From Anastatus disparis (Eukaryota > Arthropoda > Insecta > Hymenoptera > Eupelmidae): a DNA stretch of 64,000 nucleotides. The notes below the pieces were generated by a model. That model worked only from the letters and a program-made list of their open reading frames with translations, was not told the origin of the DNA and did no database searches. Each line of letters begins with the position of its first letter. Within the stretch, counting starts at the first letter, position 1. Below, one piece after another: positions 21,771-33,271 of this stretch. The position numbers and the translations under genes were made by a program. The DNA lies in contig JAFFSR010000220.1 in the NCBI GenBank assembly GCA_017163975.1, forward strand, positions 10,310,001-10,374,000, in the 5' to 3' direction.

Positions 21771-23730
21771 CGATATTTTATAATTTTTATTGGCTCTAAA
21801 TAAACTATATTATACATGCTCAGGGCTAATCTTTCTAATATTGCATAAAGTAATGTTATTATTTATCATTTTACAAATTGAGCATGAAACAAAAATTTTA
21901 AATATGAAAAAGTTCCACAAATTTTTTTGTATTTTCTATACTGTACTTTCCAACTGAATATCATTATATTTATGTTAATGTTGCTTATATTGATTGACTC
22001 TAAGCGAGAGTATTTTGTTAAATATTGATGATAGAAAAGTTTTGAAGAATGCAAACAAAAAGAAAATTTATAAATTGAATTTATTTTTAAAAATTTTATA
22101 GGTGCGATTGGATTTGTATAATTTAACACTTTTTTAGTACAGTAAAATTTCACTGAAATCATGAATTTTTTTATTAAATATTTAATATTATACTCAATTT
22201 TATTTCTGGACTGAACAAGTAGTTTAAACATTAGTTTCCAGTGTAGTAAATGAAACGCAATAATAGTTAAGTATATTCATAAGATTTTCAAAATTGGCCT
22301 TTTGAAATATTATTGATTTTGATAGTGGTAATTAAAATATACTTGAAGAAAAAATATATCATGTACACTTCTTATGTAATTTTTCCTTAATTTTTTAAAA
22401 ATATTTAACTTTAAAAGAATCTAAAATCATTTACAGCTCAAAAAATAAATTTTAGTAATTCATTCGTTTGAGAAATAAAAAATAATAATTGTATATAATA
22501 TGGTAATATAACGATAAAATAATTTTTATGTATTTAGAATAATATGATATAATAATAAATAATAAAAATTTCGGAAATTTCGATGATTTGAATCAAATCG
22601 TTGAAAGGTGAAGAAAACGTAAGTCTATTACTTGCAAATACATTCTGCAAATAAAATGATATGATGCTTGCTGAACATGAAACAACGCTGCTGCTTCTTT
22701 AAATTCTATTCCTCAAGATAAGAAATTTAGATACCCTCTGAGAAACAAAAGAAACAATATAGCAGGAGTTTGAATTTAAAGTTTTCACGGTGAATGTTAG
22801 ACATTGTTAAAGGGTTTTTTTCGGATTTCGACCGTGTAAGTTGTGTGAGCTTTAATGTTCACGAAACGTCGGTATCCTGAACTACAACTTACACAGTCGA
22901 AATCCGAAAAAGACCCTCTAACAATATGACAGGAGTTATAAAATCTGAAATCTTTGTAAAATGGAAGAGAAGAAATACAAAAGATTAATGAATTTGAATA
23001 CAAAGGGTGCGAGGAATAAAATAAAAATCAATATCAATGGAAAGAAGAAAGAACAAATAGGCATTAAAATTGACCATTTAAAAATAGTTAAATTATGGTA
23101 TATTATTAATGGAAACCTTATGTAGATTTTGAACAATGAATATGTAATATTCAACAAAAATAGTACTTTAGAAGAAAATAACAATTATAGAAGAAAGTCA
23201 TATTTTTTCCTCCAAAAAAGAAGCAAAACGAGACATGTGATGAAGGATGAATTTACTTATGCTGTATATAGTAATTTACTTCCAATCCAATCGTGATCAC
23301 TTTATTAACTTAAAAAAGCAGGTTTAATCGAAAGAAAAGTAACTTATTCAAATTTGTTGCAATAGCACACTTGGCAATGACATTTATGATAATTTGCGTT
23401 TTTTATTTCAACTTTTTTTATTTGAATTTTTCAATATTATTGTCAAAAGTATATAGAATATATAATTTTCAATAGATTTAATTATGCCATCAATTTTAAA
23501 TTTTTAGAAAATAAAGGATTTTGTTATGAACAGTAAAATATTTTATATTGTCATATAATTATATAAAAAGGTAAGCTTCTATAGTAATATCTAAATAAAC
23601 TTTGAAAATAAATACATCAAGCATAGATGATTGAAAATATTAATTTTTATTTTATTACAAAATATAGTTGATTATTTTTTTACATTATAAAATAAAATAA
23701 TTTTTTAGTAGATGTAAAAATCATGATGAA
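21770..23730. other. Spacer of unit 2
   Basis: Matches 27260-29080 of unit 3 segment by segment, apart from the insertion at 22770-22938. Includes the shared ATTTGTTGCAATAGCACACT block (23355). Small minus-strand frames here are not conserved between units. Confidence 0.5.
22802..22926. mobile_element. Fold-back element inside a unit-2-specific insertion
   Basis: GTTAAAGGGTTTTTTTCGG, ATTTCGACCGTGTAAGTTGT is followed after about 40 bases by its near-perfect inverse (39-base arms, about five mismatches). The loop contains GTTCACGAAACGTCGGTATC. The insertion is flanked by similar sequences AACAATATAGCAGGAGTT and AACAATATGACAGGAGTT; the matching place in unit 3 has a single AAGAATATAATAGAAGTT. 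It is therefore a lineage-specific insertion with a probable target duplication. Confidence 0.65.
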
Positions 23731-23731
23731 T

Positions 23732-23867
23732 TTATTTTTGTTGACCATATACAGCGCTATTGGATACGAAATCGATGATATAATAACCATTACGTGTCTT
23801 TTGAAAACCAAATCTCACTTCTTGGTTTATAAAGTACTGAATAGTGTCACGAGCTGTTTTCAAATTT
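23732..23867 (-). pseudogene. Out-of-frame C-terminal remnant of copy 4
   Basis: After the shared one-base insertion the ancestral frame still reads without a stop: YFINQEVRFGFQKTRNGYY, then IIDFVSNSAVYGQQK, ending at 23732-23734. Only the insertion prevents a full-length reading. Confidence 0.7.
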
Positions 23868-24923
23868 TCAATGCCAGTGTGTAATAGAATTTTCCAGATT
23901 GTGAAGACCTTTTCTCAAAATTTTCTGAGCAGTATTGAGACCTTTTTCTACGTTGTTACCTACTTTAGTTATTACTTTATCAGCGATTTCAACTTTCTTC
24001 TGAGCGATGTCAATGGGAATCTAAAATGGAATATTAGGTATTAGTTATAAACATTTTGAAAAATCGGTTAGTTACAGGGATATAAAATACCACAATTTCA
24101 TAGTTTTTCAAACTCTTAATTCTAAATCCAAATTTTAAAAATATTTCTCTGTAATATCCTTTTATTAGAGCAAATAAAAAACATGAAATAGATCATTCAA
24201 AAATTTTTTAAATAAACATAAAAGAATTCGGAAAAATGTAATGTCGGTAAAAAATATTTTAAATTTTGTGAAACACCAAGACGTAAATATATAATCAAGC
24301 TTATAAAGATAATTAAAATTGATGGTTTTAGTTGAAACGTCATAAAATAATTAGTTAAGAAAAAAAATAAGTTGAATAATCAAACATAAGAGTTTAAAAT
24401 AAAAATTAATGATTTAATTAAAGACGCTTCTCGATAAATAACATTTTTTCAAATTTATAAAAATAAAATAAATCACATAAAATAGTATATTTTGTATGAA
24501 TATAAAAATTAAGTTTGTAAATAAAAAATCACTCACTTGGGCAACATCTGTTAATCCTTCATATAAGTCATGAAGCACTTCCTTCCTAGGTGCAGCCTAA
24601 TGAAAATCAAATATCAAATTACGAATCTAAAGTTGTAGTAATAATTTTATATTTATACTCTCTACGTATGTTGAACAAAATTTTAAGAAAATTATGATTT
24701 ATAAAAAAGAATTATATTAGATTATTGAATGTTTCAATGTATTTAATAAAATTTAGACACAATATTTTTAGTTCACAAAATTATAAATTTAATTGAGTAG
24801 TTTTATCAAATAAATATTAATATCAGTTATGACAAGAATTAAATAAATAAAAAATATCAATATTAAAAATACCATGACTGCAGCACATCCGACAAGTAAA
24901 AGAAGAATGATTTTGGCAACCAT
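23868..24923 (-). CDS. Array copy 4: truncated variant (3 exons)
   Basis: Minus-strand exons are 24873-24923, 24537-24596 and 23868-24020, phase 0, giving 87 residues. Exon 1 is MVAKIILLLLVGCAAVM, identical at protein level to copies 3 and 5. Exon 2 is AAPRKEVLHDLYEGLTDVAQ. Exon 3 keeps the 11-residue helix units (KKVEIADKVIT, KVGNNVEKGLN, TAQKILRKGLH) and stops at ENSITHWH. The stop follows a one-base insertion in the AATCTATTCC context and removes the C-terminal DNGFY module. Splice sites are intact (acceptors AG, donors GTATTT and GTGAGT). It is either a short secreted helix peptide or a pseudogene that still splices. Confidence 0.55.
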
Positions 24924-25011
24924 TTTATCAGTAATGATCAGTGATCTTTTCACCAAAGAAAATACTACAACGAATTTTTTCTGAAACTAAATTTTATTCC
25001 ATCCATCCTCT

Positions 25012-25020
25012 TATTTATAT
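25012..25020 (-). promoter_or_regulatory. TATA-like box of copy 4
   Basis: ATATAAATA on the minus strand, 89 bases before the MVAK-type ATG, followed by GAGGATGGATGGAATAAAAT as at copies 3 and 5. Confidence 0.5.
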
Positions 25021-25811
25021 GATGAAAAAATCAGTTTAAACTAATGTCCTAGTTCGTTATCATATTTGTATTATTATAATCTCAAAAGTTTGACTTTTTG
25101 AGCTTAATGTCGTGAAGTTTTTTGAAATTTGAAATAATTATTTTTCTAAAAGATTAGAGCGTTACATTTAAAAATCAGTGTATTTTTATGATAAGGGGTA
25201 TGTTTCATAACATCTTACTGTTAGAATTAATTTACAAACTTATGCATTCAAAAGTTTAATGACACTTATTTTAACCATTTTATAGGAACGATTATAAAAT
25301 TTGAAATTTTTGAATAATTTTGAAATTTTCTTTCTTAATCATTCTTATAGCACTGTGTGCCCTAAATCCGCACTAACGATAACGCCTCTCCTAACCCCAT
25401 CCGACTCTTATTCCAACACTATATGAAACCGAATTCTTATAGGTCATAGTCCGATGTATTTTACAAACATTGAATACATCCCTCTCTTTTACTCTTTCTA
25501 AAACTCGTGTGCTTCTTTCTTTCTCATTCTATTATATATAAACAATAGTTATCTGTTCTGATGCACTTGTTTCCACTACTATATGCATCTTACTCTTATA
25601 CTCTTTGCAACCTGTGCGTTTCTCTTTTTGTCTTTTAAAAATCAATTTTTCAATTTTTCATATCAAGCTGTTATAGAGACCAGCTTGGACAATTTTTATT
25701 CGATTGTCATTGAGCTAATAGGCAAAGCGCTTTTTAAAATTCTCCTGACACTGTAAGGTATGACAATTTTTTTTTCGGTATTACTACGAATATGAAAATA
25801 AGAAAAGTATG

Positions 25812-26024
25812 TTAAGGCGACTACGGAAGTTCGGTTCGATTTCATTTTGTAGTTTACAAATTACTCTTTCAGTTTCTAAAATTTTTTGAATTTTTTAATT
25901 TTCCACCATTTATTATAATCCGTAGAGTGGTGGAAAATTAAAAAATCTGAAAAATTATACATATTGAAAGAGTAATTTGTAAACTCAAAAATAAAACCTA
26001 ACCTAAAATCCGAAGTCGCCTTAA
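25812..26024. mobile_element. TTAA-flanked palindromic MITE
   Basis: Starts TTAAGGCGACTACGGAAGTT and ends AATCCGAAGTCGCCTTAA. The arms continue inward: AAATTACTCTTTCA with TGAAAGAGTAATTT, and AAAATTTTTTGAATTTTTTA with CCACCATTTATTATAATCCG near the centre. About 213 bp, no coding. TTAA at both ends fits a piggyBac-type target duplication. The element is absent from the matching positions in units 1 and 4. Confidence 0.8.
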
Positions 26025-26390
26025 ATATGAATCGATGAAATCGAAGATGTCCTTTTCCATAACCTTATGAGGGTAGCTTTATGAAAAGAAAATAATCCGA
26101 AAATCAGCTATATAGTACGCAACTACAAAATTTATCGTTGAGGAAAGGGAGGTCGCTAGTAATAGAGGGTTTATAATTTTTACGACACGTTAGTATTTTG
26201 ATTTCACTCACAGACGGTTGTTCATTTTTGTTTATGGATGAATTATATTTTTCCAAATAAATAAAATATAAAAAAAAATAATAATAAAGAAATTATATTT
26301 AAAAAATTTATACAAAAATAATTAAGCCGCAAAAATTCGAAATTTAAGATATACCAGTGAAAAATAGTCGCCGTAAAATATGTTTAAAAA

Positions 26391-27250
26391 ATGATTGAAA
26401 TAAATAATTGCGATATTTTAAAAGTTTTGTGCATAATTTTAATTTTATTTATTTATGATTGTAATGAAATGAAGAAATTTATAAAATATTTAACGAATTA
26501 TATAGAAGAAGTCATAGTATTACATCAAAACAAAGTGTATAAATATAATACGTGCCATATAGTGTACAAAGAAGAAATTTTTTCGGAAAACGTTCTATTA
26601 TTCATCCAATCATCACCTGCAGTTGAACTTGATTGCGAATTAAATTTTGATGCTACGTTACGTATAATTACGTGTCTATATCTATACATTTCAATATTAA
26701 GTTTCATGACAATTACGCGGATTTATTTCTTCAATCGCATCAAACGTTAATCTTTTGTGGGGTGCAGTGGTTGGGATGTATTGCTTGGGATGCATAAGAA
26801 AATTGATTTCTATGCCAATCAGATATTTGAAATATTGTTAAATGTGAATTTACCATAATTTACTGTAATTCACTGTGTACGACAATAATTAAATGTGTTT
26901 ACAAATATTTAGAAGGTATGCTACAACTATAATTATATAATGATTATTGCACAGTTTTTATGTATTTTCTGAGAGGAATCACGTCAGATTTTACCGATTC
27001 TAAAGTTTACACTAGAAACCATTTCTTTTCTTGGATGGATGTCTGGATGAATACTTTTTAAACCAGGTAAAAATAAAATAAAATTTAATTAACTTAAATG
27101 TCAAATAACTTTTTTTCAATTTATTAATGATTTTACAGATTGAATTTTTATAAAAAAAAAGGAAAGAAAATATTACCAAGAGGATTTGCATAAATCGGAG
27201 CAAGATGAGTTTCTAAAAAAGTATTCTTTTTTCTTTAATTAGCCTATTAA
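26391..27250 (+). pseudogene. Ionotropic-receptor-like pseudogene, unit 3
   Basis: Starts with an N-terminus like unit 1 (NNCDILKVLCIILILF against NYCNIFKILCIILILP), then diverges and stops after 119 codons. A later part (DATLRIITCLYLYI) no longer matches. The TTTACCGATTCTAAAGTTTA segment and the AAATATTACCAAGAGGATTT end block are retained but disrupted by stops. A large middle part of the unit 1 gene is missing. Confidence 0.45.
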
Positions 27251-29093
27251 TTATCATGTCAAAAAATACAAATAACAATATTATATCATTTGCATTGATT
27301 ATAAATAAACTATATTATGGGTGCTCGTGGCTAATCTTTCTAATATTGCATAATTTATTGTAATTGTTTGTCGTTTTACAAATTAAAAATAAGACAAAAA
27401 GTTAAAATATTAAAATGCTTATGTTACTTTCCACATATTTTTTTGTGTTTTCTTTATTGTACTTTTAAATTTAATATCATTATATTTGTATTGATTGACT
27501 CTAAGCAAGATTTTTTTGTTAAATATTGATGATATAAAAGTTTTGAAGAATACATTCTCATTTGAATTAAATTTATAGTGCACTAAACAGAAATTAATGA
27601 AAAAAAAAATTACACAACTACAGTTTAATATTAGGTACAATCGAATTTTAGCCAAATTATGAATATTTTTTTTATTAAATATTCAATATTATACTCAATT
27701 TTATCTATGTACTGGATATAAATAATTCAAACATTAATTTCTATGCAGTGTAGTTAATGAAACGCAATAAGAGTTAAGTGTATTCATAAGATTCTCCAAA
27801 TTGGCCTTTTGAAATATTATTGATTTTAATAGTGGTAATTAAAATATACTTAAAGAAAAAATATATTATGTACACTTTATATGTAATTTTTCCTCAATTT
27901 TTCAAAACTATTTTACATTGAAAAAATCTAAAACCATTCACATCTCGAAAAATATATTTTAGTAATTCATTCGTTTGAAAAGTAAAAAATAATAATAGTA
28001 TATTATATAATCATAAAATAATTTTCATGTAATTAGAATAATATAATAATAAAAATTTGGGAAATTTTGATGATTTGAATCAAATTGTTGAAAGGTGAAA
28101 AAACGTAAGTATATCAGAATGATCTGATGCTTTCTGCGCATGTAGCATCATTACTTCTTCTTTACATTCTATTTCCCAAGAAAAAAATTTTAATTGGAAG
28201 AAAAGTAGAAACAAGAAAAAGAATATAATAGAAGTTATAAAATTTGTAAAAAGGAAGAGAAGAAATACAAAAGATTAAATAAATTTGAATATAAAAAGTG
28301 CGAGGAATAAGAGAAAGATCGGTCTAAATGGAAAGAAAATGATACAGATAATCATAAAAATTGACAATTCAAAAATGAGTTTATTGTTGTCTAGCATTAA
28401 TACTAGGTTAAATTTACAGACGTATTCAATTAATGAAAATTTTATGTAGATTTTGTACAATAAATATATAATATTAAACAAAGATAGTCTATTAAAGCAA
28501 AATAACAATTATAGTCGAAAGTTATATCTTTTCCCCCGAAAAAGAAGCGAAACGAGATTTATGATAAAGGAGAAATTGACTTATGCTGAATATAGTAATT
28601 TACTTCCAATCCAATTAAGATCACTTTATTAACTTAAAAAAACATGTTTATTCGAAAGAAAAGTAACTTATTCAAATTTGTTGCAATAGCACACTTGGCA
28701 ATGACATTTATGATAGTTTGCATTTCTAATTTTAACTTTTTTTATTTGATATTTTCAATATTATTCTCAAAAGTATACAGAATATATAATTTTCAATAGA
28801 TTTAATTATGCCATCAATTGCAAATTTTTAGAAAATAAAGGATTTTGTTATGAACAATAAAATATTTTATATCGTCATATAATTATATAAAAAGGTAAGC
28901 TTCTATAGTAATATCTAAATAAACTTTCAAAATAAATACATCAAGCATAGATGATTGAAAAAATTAATTTTTATTTTATTACAAACCATAGTTGATTATT
29001 TTTGTACATTATAAAATTAAACAAATTTTTAGTAAATGTAAAAATTATGATAAATGTATTTTTTTTTTAAATTATTATTAAACTTATACAACG

Positions 29094-29204
29094 CTATCCA
29101 GTACGATGCCGATGATATAATAACCATTGGGTGTTTTTCTAATATCAAATCTCACTCTCTGGTTTATAAAGTACTGAGTAGCGTCACGAGCTGTTTTCGA
29201 ATTT
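29094..29204 (-). pseudogene. Out-of-frame C-terminal remnant of copy 5
   Basis: Past the premature stop the old frame reads YFINQRVRFDIRKTPNGYY, then IIGIVLDSVV with a stop at 29094-29096. No other disabling change is visible. Confidence 0.7.
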
Positions 29205-30534
29205 TCAATGGCAGTGTGGAATAGAATTTTCAAGATTGTGAAGACCTTTTTTCACAATTTTCTCAGCAGTGTTGATACCTTTTTCTACTTTTTCACCAAC
29301 TTTGGTGACAACTTTATCGGCAATTTCAACTTTCTTCTGTGCGATGTCAATGGGAATCTAAAATCAAATATTATTTATGCTTTAGTTATTAATTATGAAC
29401 ATTTTCAAAAATCGGTTAATATAAGGAAGTATAAAATACCAAAATTTTATAGTTTTTTAAATATTTAATTATAATTCCAAGATTTTAAAAATATCTTTGT
29501 GTTGTATTCTTTTACTTGATTAAATAAAAAACATGATATAGACATTTCAAAAAGTTTTTCAATAATGACAAAAAATTCAGAAAACTGTAATGTCGGTAAA
29601 GAACATTTTCCGATTTGTGAAACATGAAGTCATAAAATATGTAATCAAACTTATAGAGGTAATTAAAATTTATGGTCTCAGTTGAATCTTTATAAAACAA
29701 TTCGTTAAGAAATAAATAATAAGTTAAATAATTAAGGTACTTGGGTATATTGCATATATTATGTTAAAAATTGTTTGAAATAGTATATTGTTGATGAAGG
29801 ACGCATATTGATCATCCTGGCTCGTGCAACTTTCGAGGCCTCGCTGCGCTCGGCCCCAAAAGTTCCCACTTGCCGAGAATGATCAATAGACATCTTTGGT
29901 CATCATTGTACTATTATAAATATATCATATTATTTCATATAAGAGTTTAAAATAAAAATTAATGGTTTAAATAAAAATAAGGTTGATTTGATAATCATTC
30001 AAGTTTTTTTCAGAAATTTTATGTTTCTCGATAAATAATATTTTGTCAGATTTATAAGAATAAAAGAAATTACGTAAAATAGTATATTGTGTATGAATAT
30101 AAAAATTCAGTTTATAAATAAAAGATCACTCACCTGCGCAACATCTGTTAATTCTTCAATTAAGTCATGGAGCACTTCCTTTCTAGGTGCAGCCTATAAG
30201 AAAATCAAATGTTAAAATACGAATCTAAAGTTATAGTTATAATTTTATAGTTGTACTCTCTACGTATGTTGAACAAAATTTTAAAAGAATTATGATTTAG
30301 AAACAGTATTATATTAAAGATTATTCAATATTTCTATGTATTTAATAAAATTTAGACACAATATTTTTAGTTCACAATATTACTATCACAAAATTATAAA
30401 TTTAACTCAATAGTTTTGTCAAATGAATATTAATTAGTTATAACAAGAAATAAATAAATAAAAAATATCAATATTATAAATACCATGACTGCAGCACATC
30501 CAACAAGTAAAAGAAGAATGATTTTGGCTACCAT
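29205..30534 (-). CDS. Array copy 5: truncated variant (3 exons)
   Basis: Minus-strand exons are 30484-30534, 30134-30193 and 29205-29357, phase 0, giving 87 residues. Exon 1 is MVAKIILLLLVGCAAVM and exon 2 is AAPRKEVLHDLIEELTDVAQ. Exon 3 opens IPIDIAQKKVEIADKVVT, carries KVGEKVEKGIN and TAEKIVKKGLH, then ends ENSIPHCH. The one-base insertion and stop are the same as in copies 3 and 4. Intron 2 holds a fold-back element (29780-29916). A TATA-like box (30623-30631) lies 89 bases before the ATG. If translated it is a secreted, lysine-rich helical peptide without the C-terminal module. Confidence 0.55.
29780..29916. mobile_element. Fold-back element with a GC-rich CTCG loop
   Basis: Arms TATTGATCAT-CT-GTG-ACTTT and its inverse surround a loop with CGAGGCCTCGCTGCGCTCGG. 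The outer arms extend to about AATAGTA on the left and TACTATT on the right. The same intron in unit 1 (about 19390-19430) lacks it, so it inserted after duplication. It shares the CTCGCT-CTCG loop style and the TGTACTATTAT right end with 42090-42219. Confidence 0.65.
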
Positions 30535-31762
30535 TTTAACAGCGATGATCAGTTATCTTTTCACCAAAGAAAATACTACAACGAATTTTTTCTGAGACTA
30601 AATTTTCTTCTATCCATCCTCTTATTTATATGATGAAAAAATCAGTTTAATTTAATGTCCTAGTTCGTTATCATATTTGTATTTTACTATTTTTTATAGT
30701 CTCAAAAGTTTGACTTTTTGAGCTTAATATCGTGTAGTTTTTTGAAATTTGAAATAATTATTCTTCTAAAAGATTAGAGCGTTATATTTGAGAACCGGTG
30801 TGTTTTTATGATAAGGGATATGTTTCATAACATCAAGTTATGCATTTAAAAGTTCAATGACACTTATTTTAACTATTTTTGAGTAACAATTATGAAATTT
30901 GAAAATTTTGAACAATTTTGAAATTTTCTTTATTAATCATTCTTATAGCACTGTATGCCCTAAATCTATACTAATGATAGCGTCTCTCCCGACCCCATAT
31001 TTCACTTATTTCAACACTATGAAACCAAATTCATATAGTCTCAGTCGAATGTATTTTATTATTATACAAACATTGAATACATCCCTCTCTTTTACTCTTT
31101 CTAAAACTAGTGTGTTTCGTTCTCTCTCATTCTATTATATATAAACAGAGAGTATCTGTTCTGCATGCAGTTATTTCCACTATCGCATCTAACTCTTATA
31201 ATTTTTGCAATCTGCGTGTTTCTCTTTCTGCTTTTCAAAAATCAATTTTTCAACTTTTTATATTAAGCTGTTAGAGACCAGTTTAGATAATATTTATCCA
31301 GTTGTCGTTGACTTAATGGCCAAAGCTTTAACGGTTTTAAGAATCTCCCGACACTGCAAGGCATGCCAATTTTTTTTTGTTATCAATAACATACAAAAAA
31401 AAAACAATAACAAACGTTGACGTTACTACGAATATGCCAGCCATTATATATATGACAACAACAAAGGAAAGAAAATTAAGAAAAATCATAAGAATAACAA
31501 ATGAGACGGGATAAAAAAATTGAGGATTGGTAAGAGTCAAAAAATACGCAAAGTATTGTTTTCAAATTATAAGAATCAACGTTTGAAGTAGAAATGAGTA
31601 TAATAAAAATCAGAAAAAAACACTACATTATGTTTAAAAATAAGGAAAGTATGTTAAACATGAATCAATGAAATTAAAGGTGCCCTTCTCTATAACCTTA
31701 TAAGGGCCAGGTTTATGAAAAGAAAATAATTTAAAAATAACAGCTATATAATATGCAACTAC

Positions 31763-32113
31763 TATGATTTCATTTTATTGTATTGACTGCGTCGTGTGCT
31801 TTTGCATACGCTTTTTATTGTTTTATTTTATTTAAATATTGTTTTTTCTTTTAAACTTAAATTTTAACATTTTGACTGATAGATAAGGAATGACTGTTTT
31901 GAATTTATTGTATTATTGCGTGTATTTTTATTATTTAAATTTTTGTTTGTATTATTCTGTGATATCACTTTTTATGGTGACTTACTTTTTGATTATTATT
32001 AGGATTAGCTATTTGACTGTGATATCTATACCTAAATGCAATATTTATATTTACACATTGTGTTACACGTCTTTTTGTATATGTATACGAATATATGCTT
32101 ATCTATCTACCTA
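31763..32113. mobile_element. Insertion of about 350 bp in the unit 4 mid block
   Basis: In units 1 and 3 GCAACTAC / GCAGCTAC is followed directly by AAAATTTGTAC or AAAATTTATCG. Here CAACTAC (31756-31762) is followed by 351 foreign bases, then CAACTAC again (32114-32120) and AAAATTCGTCG. The seven-base duplication suggests transposition. The ends are not obvious inverted repeats and the inner frame of about 87 codons is not recognisable. Confidence 0.5.
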
Positions 32114-32404
32114 CAACTACAAAATTCGTCGTTCAGGAAGGGGAAGTAGCTAGTGCTAGAGGGTTTATTGTCTGTACGACAAGTTAGTATTTTGATTTCA
32201 CTCACAGATGATAGTTCAATTTTGTTTGTGAATAAATTATATTCTTCCAAATATATAAAATATAAAAGAAATGATAAAAAAGAAATCATATTTTAAAAGT
32301 TTATACAAAAATAAATAAATAATATAATTAAACCACAATAATTTGAAATTTAAGATATAGCAGTGAAAAATAGTCGTCGTAAAATATATTTAAAAAATAA
32401 CTAA

Positions 32405-32505
32405 AATGTATGATCGTAATACTTTAAAAGCTGTGTGCATAATTTTAATTTCATTGAATGATGATTGTGATGAAATGAAAAAATTAACAAAATATGATTT
32501 AACTT
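32405..32505 (+). pseudogene. Receptor-like relic, N-terminal end only, unit 4
   Basis: ATGTATGATCGTAATACTTT and GTGTGCATAATTTTAATTTC match the N-terminal coding start of units 1 and 3 for about 95 bases, then the sequence jumps to spacer (TTTATAGTGCACTAAATAG, compare 27570). Confidence 0.55.
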
Positions 32506-33271
32506 AAATTTATAGTGCACTAAATAGAAAACAATAAAAAACAAATTAATCAACTATAATCTAATATATGTACAGTAGAATGTTACCGAAATTATCAATA
32601 TTTTTTTATTAAATATTCAATATTATACTGAATTTTATTTATCAACTGAATAAATAGTTTAAACGTTTTAAGAAATATCAATCATAAAAAAAGTCACATC
32701 TTTTCCCCCGAAAAATTAGTCTCAAGCCCCAACTGAGGGAAGCAAAACGAGAGTTATGATAAAGGAGGAATTGACTCACGTTGCATAAAGTACTTTACTC
32801 TACATTCAATCACGATAACTCTATTAACTTAAAAGAGCAGGCCTAATCGAAAGAAAAGTAATTTATTCAAATTTTTTGCAATAGCGCAATTATTGACAAT
32901 GACATTTATAATAATGATATTTTTTATTTCAATTTTCTTTATCTGAATTTTTCAATAATATTGTTAAAAGTATACAGAAAGTATAATTTAAAATAGATTT
33001 AATTATTACATTAATTTAAAATTATTAGAATATAAAGGATTTCGTTATGAATACTAAAATATTTTATACTGTCATACAATCATCTAAAAAAATAAGTTCC
33101 GATAGTAATATCTAAATAAACTTTGAAAATAAATATATATCGAGCATAAATAATTGTAAAAATTAATTTTTATTCGATTACAAAATATATTTCATTGTTT
33201 TTGTACATTATAAAATTAAACAATTTTTTAGTAGATGTAAAAATTATAAATTTATTATTTTTTTTTAAAAT

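Larger units (their letters stand above)
21205..25640. repeat. Segmental duplication unit 2
   Basis: Begins abruptly inside the receptor-like pseudogene (ATATGCAAATGTTTTTAAACG, compare 16843) and runs through array copy 4 to a right end with CATCCCTCTCTTTTACTCTT, also found at 31078-31098 at the end of unit 3. The leader and mid blocks of the unit are missing. Confidence 0.8.
25641..31224. repeat. Segmental duplication unit 3
   Basis: The most complete unit: leader (25640-25770), mid block (26060-26265), receptor-like pseudogene (26391-27250), spacer, array copy 5 and right end. It carries two extra insertions, a TTAA-flanked MITE (25812-26024) and a fold-back element (29780-29916). Confidence 0.8.

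Noticed and set aside
22797..23184. Minus-strand frames around the unit 2 hairpin
   Set aside because: They cross an insertion that is absent in unit 3 and have no conserved frame in the paralogous spacer.
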